A stretch of DNA of 64,000 nucleotides, taken from positions 5,642,001-5,706,000 of the forward strand of contig NZ_CP108513.1 of NCBI RefSeq assembly GCF_035989285.1, written 5' to 3'. The translations under genes and the position numbers were made by a program. Positions 8,628-16,316 of the stretch are shown piece after piece (positions within the stretch are counted from its first letter, which is position 1; the number at the start of each line of letters is the position of its first letter). The DNA comes from Streptomyces sp. NBC_01235. GTDB lineage: Bacteria > Actinomycetota > Actinomycetes > Streptomycetales > Streptomycetaceae. Below the pieces are notes generated by a model that saw only the letters and a list, made by a program, of their open reading frames with translations, did no database searches and was not told the origin of the DNA.

Positions 8628-9098
8628 ATGCAAGAACCGACAGATACCATGCTCGCCTATCTGAACAGGGAGATCCTCTTACCAGATGGTTGGCCACCCC
8701 TGAGCTGCGCTTTCGAGTTCCCAGGTGGGCGGCCGAGTCATCTGCCGAGATCGCCCGGGGTGTACGCGTTCCTTGTAAACGATGGGCGCCCGCTGCTGTA
8801 CCCCAAGGGCGAATCCGCGATCATCTACTTCGGTAAGGCATCTGGTGGCGAGGGCCTCAGAGGCAGGCTCATGGACCACTGGCGTGAGCTGACATACAGG
8901 ATCGAAGATGATCCTCAGGGGCAGAGCCACCCGTACCACACCGCGTATGAGTGGATGGCTGCCAGGGGTGGCTTGTGCGTCTACTCCCAGGCCCCAGCTC
9001 GAGTCGGCGCTAGGAGCCCGGCGTGGGTTGAGTCGGTGCTGATAGGACGCTTTCGGTGGGTGCTCCGGGCTCGGCCCGTCGCCAACAGTATGGGCTGA
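8628..9098 (+). CDS. GIY-YIG-fold nuclease-like protein carried by the AICE
   Basis: This 156-residue protein has all the landmarks of a GIY-YIG catalytic module. SPGVYAF (43-48) matches GIY and AIIYFGKA (64-71) matches YIG. GLRGRLMDHW carries Arg78/Arg80. The metal-binding Glu is E135 in WVESVLIGRF, and a terminal Asn (N153) follows in RPVANSMG. An insertion of about 30 residues separates the second and third motifs. It has its own terminator upstream and its own promoter. It lies between int and the tRNA attachment site, where cargo genes usually sit. It could act in defence, element stability or restriction. It has a TTA codon at 8679-8681. Activity is inferred from motifs only. Confidence 0.7.
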   Translation: MQEPTDTMLAYLNREILLPDGWPPLSCAFEFPGGRPSHLPRSPGVYAFLVNDGRPLLYPKGESAIIYFGKASGGEGLRGRLMDHWRELTYRIEDDPQGQSHPYHTAYEWMAARGGLCVYSQAPARVGARSPAWVESVLIGRFRWVLRARPVANSMG

Positions 9099-9285
9099 TA
9101 GGTCGGTCGTCGCTCAAACGATGGGGCACCAGCCACCGACTCCGCCAAGAGCACCCCAACGTTAGCCATTAGCCGCTGACCAGCAGGTTCCCGGTCCCCG
9201 TCCGCAGGTTCTTGGTCCACGCCTGGTCCACACTCAGTGATCCACAACGGGACAGAGCCGGATCAAGGTGAGACAGGACTCACGC

Positions 9286-9320
9286 AGAAGGGGTGCCCCT
9301 CAGTGAGAGGCACCCCTTCT
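9286..9320. terminator. Bidirectional hairpin downstream of tRNA-Ser(UGA)
   Basis: A perfect 10-bp stem (AGAAGGGGTG 9286-9295, complement 9311-9320) lies 23 bp beyond the tRNA 3' end on the minus strand. It probably terminates the tRNA transcript and shields it from the AICE side. Confidence 0.7.
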
Positions 9321-9343
9321 GACCAGCACGTCTATGACCTGCG

Positions 9344-9430
9344 CGGAGGCGGTGAGATTCGAACTCACGGTGACATCGCTGCCACGACGGTTTTCAAGAC
9401 CGTTCCCTTAGGCCGCTCGGGCACGCCTCC
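9344..9430 (-). tRNA. tRNA-Ser (anticodon UGA)
   Basis: On the minus strand an 87-nt class II tRNA is visible. The acceptor GGAGGCG pairs with CGCCTCC and the discriminator is G. The D-arm sequence is GCCCGAGCGGCCTAAGG. The anticodon loop CTTGAAA gives UGA, and a long variable arm is present. The T-loop is GTTCGAATC. No CCA is encoded. The AICE integrase lies just beyond its 3' end, so that end is the probable attB/att overlap. Confidence 0.95.
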
Positions 9431-9564
9431 CCGCGCCGCTGGTGATCGGCGGCGCGGGGACAAGAGTAACGGGTGGGCCCGCGCGCGTGGGGGTCAGTTG
9501 GTGCCGAACCGGGGAGGTACGCGCGCGTGGGTTCGAGGGAGGCAGTTCGGATCGTCCCGGGGTG

Positions 9565-11145
9565 TCAGCTGTCGCCCTTGCGGGAGGCGAGGGTGAGGTC
9601 GACGGTGTGGGACTTGCCGCTGCGCTCGTAGGTGATCGTGACCTTGTCGCCGGGCTTGTGGGTCCAGATCTCGCCGATGAGGGTCGGGCCGCTGTCGATC
9701 ACCATGTCGTCGAGCTTGGTGATGACGTCGCCGGGCTTGAGGCCGGCCTGGTCCGCCGGGCCGCCGGACTCGATGGCGGCGGCATCGTTCGCACCCTTGT
9801 CGGTGATCTTCGCGCCGCCCGTGGACTCCTCCAGGGAGACGGACGCGCCGATCTTGGCGTACACGGGCTGGCCCGTCTTGATCAGCTGCTGGGCGACGTA
9901 CTTGGCCTGGTTGATCGGGATGGCGAAGCCGAGACCGATCGAGCCGGACTGGGTGGTGCCGCCCAGGCCTCCGCCGCCGGTGGACTGGATCGCGGAGTTG
10001 ATGCCGATGACGTTGCCCGAGGCGTCCAGCAGCGGGCCGCCGGAGTTGCCCGGGTTGATCGAGGCGTCCGTCTGCAGGGCGCTCATGTAGGAGGAGGTGC
10101 TGTTGGTGCCGTCGGAGGAGGCCACCGGACGGTTCTTCGCGCTGATGATGCCCGTCGTGACCGTGTTGGACAGGCCGAAGGGGGCGCCGATCGCGATCGT
10201 CGAGTCGCCGACCGCCACCTTGTCGGAGTCGCCCAGGGCGAGGGGCTTCAGGTCCGTGGGGGCGTTCTTGAGCTTGATGACGGCGACGTCGTAGCCCTTG
10301 GCGTGCCCGACGACCTCGGCGTCGTACTTCTTGCCGTTGGGGAAGGTGGCCGTCACCTTGCCGCCGTCGACCGCGTCCGCGACGACGTGGTTGTTGGTGA
10401 CGATGTGCCCCTGGGTGTCGAAGACGAAGCCGGTGCCGGTGCCGCCCTCGCCGTTGCTGGACTCGGCCTCGATGGTGACGGTGCTGGGCAGCGCCTTGGC
10501 GGCGACCCCGGCCACCGTGCCCGGGTCGCGCTTGACGTCACCACCGTTGGTGGAGGCGGAGACGGTCGTCGAGCCGCTGTCGTCGTCGTTCTTGGCCAGC
10601 GTGTAGCCGAGGCCGCCGCCCAGGCCGCCCGCGACCAGCGCGGCGACCAGGATCGCGGCGGCAAGGCCGCCGCGGCCACGGCGGGACTTGGGCGCGGGCT
10701 GCTGGTAGGCGGCGCCCCAGACGGTCCCGTCACCCCCACCGAGCCCGCCGGCTCCGGCGTCGCCCGGTACGCCCGCTCCGAGCTCTCCGGAACCGGGGGC
10801 GCCGTACGCGTGCGCGCCTGCGCCGGAGTCGGCGTACACCGGAGTGGCCGGGGGCGGGGTCGGCCAGTCGTCCCCGGGGGCGGCCGGGGAGGCCTGCGGT
10901 GCCGAGGAGGGCACCTGCGCGGCGGTCGGCGGCGGCCAGTCGCCGTCGGCCGGCGCCGGTGCGCCCTGGGGCACGGTGGGCGGCGGCCAGCCGCTCTCGG
11001 GCGCGCCCGCCGCGGAGGCCGGGGGAGCCGGGATGGCTTCCGGCGCCTGCGGGGAGGCCGAGGGAGATTCCACCGGCACGGGGGGTGCGGACGGGGCCGG
11101 GGGTACCTGGGTGCCCTCGTTCTTGCCCTCGTTCTCGGTGCTCAC
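9565..11145 (-). CDS. HtrA/DegP-like membrane serine protease with PDZ domain
   Basis: This is a 526-residue protein. A long Pro/Ala-rich cytoplasmic tail (1-155) carries repeated WPPPT-type motifs. One transmembrane helix (161-184) follows, then a trypsin-like domain with triad H253 (VTNNHVV), D286 (YDVAVIKL) and S368 (NPGNSGGP). A PDZ domain occupies about 430-520. It is anchored with the protease outside the membrane and should handle misfolded exported proteins. The start ATG lies in a 283-bp gap shared with the divergent phosphodiesterase gene. The family assignment is firm. Confidence 0.93.
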   Translation of the reverse strand: MSTENEGKNEGTQVPPAPSAPPVPVESPSASPQAPEAIPAPPASAAGAPESGWPPPTVPQGAPAPADGDWPPPTAAQVPSSAPQASPAAPGDDWPTPPPATPVYADSGAGAHAYGAPGSGELGAGVPGDAGAGGLGGGDGTVWGAAYQQPAPKSRRGRGGLAAAILVAALVAGGLGGGLGYTLAKNDDDSGSTTVSASTNGGDVKRDPGTVAGVAAKALPSTVTIEAESSNGEGGTGTGFVFDTQGHIVTNNHVVADAVDGGKVTATFPNGKKYDAEVVGHAKGYDVAVIKLKNAPTDLKPLALGDSDKVAVGDSTIAIGAPFGLSNTVTTGIISAKNRPVASSDGTNSTSSYMSALQTDASINPGNSGGPLLDASGNVIGINSAIQSTGGGGLGGTTQSGSIGLGFAIPINQAKYVAQQLIKTGQPVYAKIGASVSLEESTGGAKITDKGANDAAAIESGGPADQAGLKPGDVITKLDDMVIDSGPTLIGEIWTHKPGDKVTITYERSGKSHTVDLTLASRKGDS

Positions 11146-11428
11146 AGCTCTTCTCCTCGATCCACGGCTGTTGTCGTCGGTCGCACTGGGTCACGCTCGT
11201 CCGCGCTCGTCGCGCTTTGTCGCACGCTCTGTCGTCGACCCGGCGCGCTGAAGCTGTGCATGTGCTTTTGCACGCCTCAGCTTTTCCCACGGGCCGTCAG
11301 AGCACCATAAGCGGTGGCTGTGGGTCCATGGCCATTCCTTATATGGGTCATTACGTACAATAAGTGCGCATCCTCCAAACATCTCAGAGGGTTCTCAGAC
11401 GACCGGGCGCCGGTGGCACGATGACGCG

Positions 11429-12265
11429 GTGACCCACGCACGGCAGCACCATATTCAAGTCGTCGCTCACCGCGGGGCCTCCGAGGAGGCCCCCGAGCAC
11501 ACCCTGGCCGCGTACAAGAAGGCGATCGAGGACGGTGCGGACGCCCTCGAGTGCGATGTGCGGCTGACCGCCGACGGCCATCTCGTCTGTGTACATGACC
11601 GTCGTGTCAACCGTACGTCCAACGGCCGCGGAGCCGTCTCCGCCCTGGAACTCGCCGATCTCGCGGCGCTGGACTTCGGATCCTGGAAGACACGGGAGGC
11701 GCGCGAGGCCTGGCAAGCGCGCGAGGAGGATCCCGACTGGGAGGTCCGGCCGGAGGATCGCGAGGAGACCTCAGTGCTGACCCTGGAGCGGCTGCTGGAG
11801 CTCGTCTCTGACGCGGGACGCCGGGTGGAGCTGGCGATCGAGACCAAGCATCCGACGCGCTGGGCCGGACAGGTGGAGGAGCGGCTGCTGGTGCTCCTGA
11901 AGCGGTTCGGCCTGGACGCGCCGGCCTCGGCGGCCGAGTCCCCGGTGCGGGTCATGAGCTTCTCGGCCCGCTCGCTGCACCGTGTGCGAGCCGCCGCGCC
12001 CACGATGCCGACGGTCTACCTGATGCAGTTCGTCTCACCCCGGCTGCGCGACGGACGGCTGCCCGCGGGGGTGGAGATCGCCGGCCCCTCGATCCGGATC
12101 GTGCGCAACCACCCGGCGTACATCGAGCGCCTGAAGCGGGCCGGTCACCGGGTGCACGTGTGGACCGTGAACGAACCGGAGGATGTCGATCTCTGCGTCG
12201 AGCTGGGCGTCGACGCCATCATCACCAACCGCCCGCGCGCGGTGCTGCGACGACTGGGCCGCTGA
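11429..12265 (+). CDS. Glycerophosphodiester phosphodiesterase
   Basis: This is a 278-residue GDPD-family TIM barrel. Active-site residues seen are H14-R15 (VVAHRG), E41 and D43 (ALECDVRLT) and H56 (CVHDRRV). The usual PENT motif reads PEHT. The C-terminal strand GHRVHVWTVNEPED matches the family end. It hydrolyses glycerophosphodiesters to glycerol-3-phosphate and an alcohol. No signal peptide is seen, so it is cytoplasmic. The GTG start at 11429 has no SD, suggesting a leaderless mRNA. Confidence 0.92.
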   Translation: MTHARQHHIQVVAHRGASEEAPEHTLAAYKKAIEDGADALECDVRLTADGHLVCVHDRRVNRTSNGRGAVSALELADLAALDFGSWKTREAREAWQAREEDPDWEVRPEDREETSVLTLERLLELVSDAGRRVELAIETKHPTRWAGQVEERLLVLLKRFGLDAPASAAESPVRVMSFSARSLHRVRAAAPTMPTVYLMQFVSPRLRDGRLPAGVEIAGPSIRIVRNHPAYIERLKRAGHRVHVWTVNEPEDVDLCVELGVDAIITNRPRAVLRRLGR

Positions 12266-12377
12266 GCCCCTTCCCCGCTCTCACCCCTTGAGCCCGTCGC
12301 TCGATTTCACAGAAGCCCCAGATCATCCCCAGCGGCACCAGAAGCGTCAGAAGTCCCAACAACACCCCAAGTCCCAT
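12222..12377 (-). CDS. Putative small membrane protein (51 aa)
   Basis: An ATG at 12377 on the minus strand has an SD-like AAGAGG 6 bases upstream. It opens MGLGVLLGLLTLLVPLGMIW, a near-ideal single transmembrane helix. A basic tail runs about 28 residues, and the stop lies inside the 3' end of the convergent phosphodiesterase gene. No family is recognised. The hydrophobic helix plus SD are the only support. Confidence 0.35.
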   Translation of the reverse strand: MGLGVLLGLLTLLVPLGMIWGFCEIERRAQGVRAGKGLSGPVVAAPRAGGW

Positions 12378-12597
12378 CCGTACCTCTTGACCTCACAGCG
12401 CGCCTACAGCATCCTCCGTTCTCGGCCATACCATCCAAATCAAGCCACTCACTGACAGGCCCCTCACAGGGAGTGCACCGGCGCGTTCGGTCCGTGTTCG
12501 ACCATTCCGAATGCGTCACGGGACCCGCATTGGCCGGTTTCCGGTACAGGCCAATGGGGCATCCACACCGTGGCGTGGGGCGAAGGAGGTCTCGGGG

Positions 12598-13149
12598 GTG
12601 GCGTTGGTGGTGGCACAGGAGGTGCCCGCGTCGTCGAGCATGGCCGTACCCCATGGTCCTGCGGGCGTGGGGAACGCGAGACACCGCATGCGCGATCAGT
12701 TGCGCAGGGGCGGGGTGTCGGAATCGGTCATCGACGATGCTGTACTGATCCTTTCCGAACTTTTGAGCAACGCGTGCAAGCACGGCAGGCCGCTGGGCGA
12801 CGCCCTGGCCGGGGACGGCGACGTCCGGGCCGCGTGGCGTGTCGATCAGGGTGGCCGGCTGGTGGTCGAGGTGACCGACGGCGGCGGCCCGACCCGCCCG
12901 GCCCCGGCCACCCCCTCCGTCACCGCGCACGGCGGCCGCGGGCTCAACATCATCACGGCCCTGGCCGACGACTGGGGCGTCCGGGACGACTCCCGCGGCG
13001 AGGTCACGGTGTGGGTCGTCGTCCACGTGGACGTGTACGACCCCGACGCGGGCTGTCGCCGCGACGACTTCGCGTCCCGGGTCGCGGCCCCGTCGGTGGC
13101 GTCGATGCCCGGCCTGGACTTCGCGGACGCGTTCGACGACCTGGACTAG
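12598..13149 (+). CDS. RsbW-like ATP-binding protein (HATPase_c)
   Basis: This is a 183-residue GHKL ATPase-fold protein. The GTG at 12598 follows an excellent SD (AAGGAGGT, 12583-12590); the ATG at 12511 has none. The N-box is SELLSNACKHG (E54, N58), the G1 box VTDGGGP and the G2 box GGRGLNII. There is no sensor domain. Streptomyces encode many such lone kinase-like proteins, presumed anti-sigma factors or partners of PP2C phosphatases. No sigma factor gene is adjacent, so the partner is unknown. The acidic C-terminus ends FADAFDDLD. Confidence 0.85.
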   Translation: MALVVAQEVPASSSMAVPHGPAGVGNARHRMRDQLRRGGVSESVIDDAVLILSELLSNACKHGRPLGDALAGDGDVRAAWRVDQGGRLVVEVTDGGGPTRPAPATPSVTAHGGRGLNIITALADDWGVRDDSRGEVTVWVVVHVDVYDPDAGCRRDDFASRVAAPSVASMPGLDFADAFDDLD

Positions 13150-13172
13150 GCCTGTGAACACCCCAAGGCCCG

Positions 13173-13199
13173 TTGTCCACAGACCGCGGGTTGTCCACA
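13173..13199. other. Pair of consensus DnaA boxes
   Basis: Two perfect TTGTCCACA motifs (13173-13181 and 13191-13199) are in direct orientation 18 bp apart. They lie in the 124-bp gap before the SEC-C gene. TTGTCCACA is the preferred Streptomyces DnaA box. Confidence 0.75.
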
Positions 13200-13273
13200 G
13201 GTTCCCGTGACGGAGCGTACGAACGGCTAGGCTCCCGCCCGTACCAGACGAGCCGTACCCGGGAGACACCCAG

Positions 13274-14239
13274 ATGGCCAAGAAGCGACCCCAGACGAAG
13301 GCCGGACGGCCGCAGCTCACTGACGGCGAGGTCCCGGTCGTCGGCGCGCGGGAGCCCTGCCCGTGCGGCAGTGGCCGCCGCTACAAGGCCTGTCACGGCC
13401 GGGCCGCCGCGCATGCCGCGACCGAGCTGGTACAGCGTCCCTTCGAGGGCCTGCCGGGCGAGGGCGACTGGGTGGCGCTGCGCGAACTGGTGCCGGCCGC
13501 CACGGTCGGGCTGACCCTGAAGGACGGCCTGCCCGAGGGCGTCCCGTCGGTCACGCTCGCCACGGTGCTGCCGATGGCCTGGCCCGCGCTGCGTCGCGAC
13601 GACGGCTCGGTGCTGCTCGGCCTGCAGAACGACACGCCGTCGGGCGACATCAGCCGCGACCTGGCGGACACCCTTCAGCGGGCCCTGGAGGCGGACCCCG
13701 GCACCCCGGTGCAGGCCCGCCGCGCCCCGGCCGACGGTCCGCGTATGCAGGATCTACTCGATCCCGAAGGCGCGTTCGAGCCAGTCGTCCACAGCGGCTT
13801 CGAGTTCTGGGTGCCGGACCCGCAGAACGCCGCGCCGGAGGTGGCGGCCTCTCTGGAGCGGGCCAACGCAGCGGCGATCCCGACCGTGAAGCTGACCGGT
13901 GTGGACGCCGCGTACTGGTGCGAGACGCCGGACAAGAACCATCTGCGCTGGGTCATGCCGCACCCGGAGGAACAACTTCTGGACGCCCTCGCGCGGCTGC
14001 ACGCGGCGGGCCTGTCGAGCCTCGGCGAGGGCACGCGTCTGGTGGGTTCCTTCCGGGCGCACGGCCTGACGGTGCCGGTCTGGGACCTGCCGAGCGCGGT
14101 CACCGCGGACGACGTGGAGAAGCCGGCCGCCGAGTTCGCCGAGCGGCTCGCCACGGCCCTGGCCTCGGACACTCCGCTCACGGCCGACGAGCGTCGCGCG
14201 CGTGGCGGCCTGACCAACCGACAGGTGACCCTCAGCTGA
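13274..14239 (+). CDS. SEC-C motif protein (DUF5926 family)
   Basis: This is a 321-residue protein. A basic N-terminus (MAKKRPQTKAGRP) precedes a SEC-C zinc-binding motif CPCGSGRRYKACHG at residues 35-48, as at the tail of SecA. A large domain of unknown function conserved in actinobacteria follows. No membrane segment is seen. SEC-C motifs bind zinc and often contact ribosomes or SecB; whether that applies here is unknown. Two DnaA boxes lie in its promoter region. Confidence 0.85.
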   Translation: MAKKRPQTKAGRPQLTDGEVPVVGAREPCPCGSGRRYKACHGRAAAHAATELVQRPFEGLPGEGDWVALRELVPAATVGLTLKDGLPEGVPSVTLATVLPMAWPALRRDDGSVLLGLQNDTPSGDISRDLADTLQRALEADPGTPVQARRAPADGPRMQDLLDPEGAFEPVVHSGFEFWVPDPQNAAPEVAASLERANAAAIPTVKLTGVDAAYWCETPDKNHLRWVMPHPEEQLLDALARLHAAGLSSLGEGTRLVGSFRAHGLTVPVWDLPSAVTADDVEKPAAEFAERLATALASDTPLTADERRARGGLTNRQVTLS

Positions 14240-14254
14240 CACACGAGGTCCGAA

Positions 14255-14289
14255 CCCGGCCGCGCTGACCGACCGGTCAGCAGGCCGGG
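14255..14289 (+). terminator. Terminator after SEC-C gene
   Basis: The perfect 7-bp stem GCTGACC/GGTCAGC (14264-14270/14275-14281) has a tetraloop GACC. It is extended by outer CCCGGC/GCCGGG pairing. It starts 16 bp after the stop codon. Confidence 0.6.
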
Positions 14290-14435
14290 CACCGGCGGCT
14301 ACGTGACTGCGCTCACAACTGCCGCCCGCACAAGGCGAGTCGGCGCCAGAAGGTTCGATTCGCCGGTGTCCGGAAAGCCGAGGAAAACAGGAGATCGAAT
14401 TTGCGTAGCGCGGATCTCTTGTTACCGTTCGAGTA

Positions 14436-14480
14436 GCCCGGTTGCTGGTGCATCCCCCGTCGCCAGCAACCGGGCCTTTC
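14436..14480. terminator. Strong isolated hairpin with T-rich tail
   Basis: A perfect 13-bp inverted repeat (GCCCGGTTGCTGG 14436-14448, complement 14463-14475) is followed by CTTTCT. It lies between the SEC-C gene and the convergent secreted-protein gene. The upstream segment 14370-14435 looks structured, so this could be the 3' end of a small RNA rather than a plain bidirectional terminator. Confidence 0.65.
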
Positions 14481-14515
14481 TGCGCGAGGCTCCGTTTACA
14501 CGGCGCCAGGGCACG

Positions 14516-15121
14516 TCAACTTCCCGTGTCCGCTTGGGAGTTGCTCCCGGAGCGCAGCAGCAGCGGTCCGTCGTCGCTCGCTCGGGCGAACTCCGCGACC
14601 GCCGTGTACGCCGCCAGTTCCCCCCGGGTCCGCTCGTGGGGTGTCTCGCAGGTTTCCGGCTCGTCCTCGGCGGCCACCGCGCAGCTCGTCCGCACCGTTC
14701 GGCCCGCGGGCCCCATGAGGCTGAGGAAGGCGTCCAGGGCGCGTCCGGTGGCGTTGCGGTAGTAGGTGCGCGCCCAGGTGTCCTCGCCCTGGGACAGCAC
14801 GCAGGTCTGCGCCTCCACGCCGTCGGACGAGGTGAGTTCGGGGCCGCAGCGGGCCGCGGTGGCCAGGCCCAGGCCGAGCAGCAACGGGGACCGGGAGGTT
14901 GGGACAGGGGGCGCCTTGGGATCCGTACGGTCGGCGGATCGCGCGTCGGGCGCACCGTCGGAGCGCGCGTCGGCGTGCGGGGCCACCGCACCGGCCGCGC
15001 GGGTATCGGCCACCTGGGCCGCCCGCCCTTCGTCCTCGGCCGGCCCCGCGGACGCCATGGCCAGGGGCAGTGCGATCGCGCCTGCCACGGCGCCCCCGAG
15101 GGCGAGGAGACGAAGGTTCAT
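14516..15121 (-). CDS. Secreted hypothetical protein
   Basis: This is a 201-residue protein with a Sec-type signal peptide (MNLRLLALGGAVAGAIALPL, cleavage near ASA-G26). A low-complexity Ala/Asp/Arg linker runs to about residue 75. A compact domain with four Cys follows (ARCGPEL, QTCVLSQ, TSCAVAA, ETCETPH), likely two disulfides. A conserved WARTYYRNATG segment lies in the middle. No recognised family. It is probably an extracellular or wall-associated actinobacterial protein. Confidence 0.75.
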   Translation of the reverse strand: MNLRLLALGGAVAGAIALPLAMASAGPAEDEGRAAQVADTRAAGAVAPHADARSDGAPDARSADRTDPKAPPVPTSRSPLLLGLGLATAARCGPELTSSDGVEAQTCVLSQGEDTWARTYYRNATGRALDAFLSLMGPAGRTVRTSCAVAAEDEPETCETPHERTRGELAAYTAVAEFARASDDGPLLLRSGSNSQADTGS

Positions 15122-15177
15122 GTAGCGGAAGATAGAGGGCGACCCCGGGCGTCCCGTCCGGCGCGCGCCCGATACCC

Positions 15178-15843
15178 CTACAACTCGGGGGCGCTCACAC
15201 CCGTACGAGTGAGGGCGTCAACGACGGCGTCCACCACGGCCTCGACGTCGGGCACCCAGGGCGAGGCCGAGCCGGGCAGCGGCGCGCGCTCCCACCAGAT
15301 GTCGCCGCGGCCGGTCTCGGACGGGGGCAGGGTGATGTAGCCGCCCTCGCCGTGGAAGCGCAGGGAGCCGGGCACGAAGTCCTTGGCGTAGAGCAGTTCA
15401 CCCAGCTGCTCCATCGTGTAGGGCCGGACGAGGAGGAACCAGCGGGTGGGCGAGGCGACGACCGGGCCGAGGCGCATGCCCTGCTGGTCGAGCGCCACGA
15501 GCGCACGCGAGGCCGCGAGGGCGGGGAGGCTGACCGCGCAGGGGGCCGCGCCCCCGGTGGCCAGGACGATCGGTGCGGCCGGCCGGTTGCCCCACCACCA
15601 GCGCACCATGCGCGCGTCGGTGGTGGCCGCGAGGAGGCCTGGGTCGAAGGGGTGGGCACCGGGGACCGTGCACTCCGGGTCGGGGCAGGTACAGCGGGAC
15701 GTGCTCCGCTGATCCGCCGCCGCCCCCGGGAGGACGGGCCACTGCCATTCCGTCGCGAAGGTCAGGGCCGAGTCAATCAACTCGGGCCGCCCGTCGCTGC
15801 GCTGGGACAGGAGCCTGCGTCGCTTTCCGAGGATCTCGCGCAT
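15178..15843 (-). CDS. Prim-Pol-like (bifunctional DNA primase/polymerase) domain protein
   Basis: This 221-residue protein has the layout of the N-terminal archaeo-eukaryotic primase-like domain: ALTFATEWQWPVLPG, a Cys-rich segment CTCPDPECTVPGAHP, and a WWWGNRPAAPIVLATGG core. Where active enzymes have an acidic DxD-type strand after the ATGG turn, this protein reads APCAVSLPALAA. Catalytic acidic residues therefore appear lost. No helicase partner is fused or adjacent. Streptomyces carry several such stand-alone versions of unknown role. The fold call is moderate; enzyme activity is doubtful. Confidence 0.7.
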   Translation of the reverse strand: MREILGKRRRLLSQRSDGRPELIDSALTFATEWQWPVLPGAAADQRSTSRCTCPDPECTVPGAHPFDPGLLAATTDARMVRWWWGNRPAAPIVLATGGAAPCAVSLPALAASRALVALDQQGMRLGPVVASPTRWFLLVRPYTMEQLGELLYAKDFVPGSLRFHGEGGYITLPPSETGRGDIWWERAPLPGSASPWVPDVEAVVDAVVDALTRTGVSAPEL

Positions 15844-16316
15844 GAGCGCTCGTTCCTTTCCGTTGCACCGCTGGCAACACCGTGGGTCACATCACACCAT
15901 GCGTCGATCACTTCACTGTGCGTATCTGTTGGCGCATCACACCCCTGTCCGAGACAAGGGGAACCCCTCAGGGCCGAGCGGTGGCTGCTTCCGCGGCCAC
16001 TCCGTCCGACTTGCATCCATCTAATGCCTGGGCGTGGCGTGGGGTGGCGAAGTCTGGCGTTTAACGTCGCGCGTATTTCTCTTCGCCTCCGCCACGGGAG
16101 GATGGGGCACGGTCGTCGATGACTATGACGCCCGGGCCGGTCACCAGGTTCCGGGATGCTCCCCATGAGCTCCCAACGACCCCTGGCCCTTACCGAGTAC
16201 GTACCCATCACGACCGCTGTGACGCTCCGTGGAGCAAGGCCAGTCGACCGCAATCACCCGTTACCCGAGGCAGTTTTAAGCCAACTTTGCAATTTCGCAA
16301 GGGAGCCGGAAGAACC
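15844..16316. other. 473-bp intergenic region
   Basis: This divergent region separates the Prim-Pol-like gene and the phosphatase gene. It is less GC-rich than the flanks near 16260-16310 (AT-rich GTTTTAAGCC and TTTGCAATTTCGCAA). It probably holds both promoters. No gene or clear operator is seen. Confidence 0.4.

Noticed and set aside
9099..9343. Search for a CRISPR array or second tRNA copy near the AICE end
   Set aside because: Only one hairpin terminator is present; no regular repeats and no duplicate of the tRNA 3' end.
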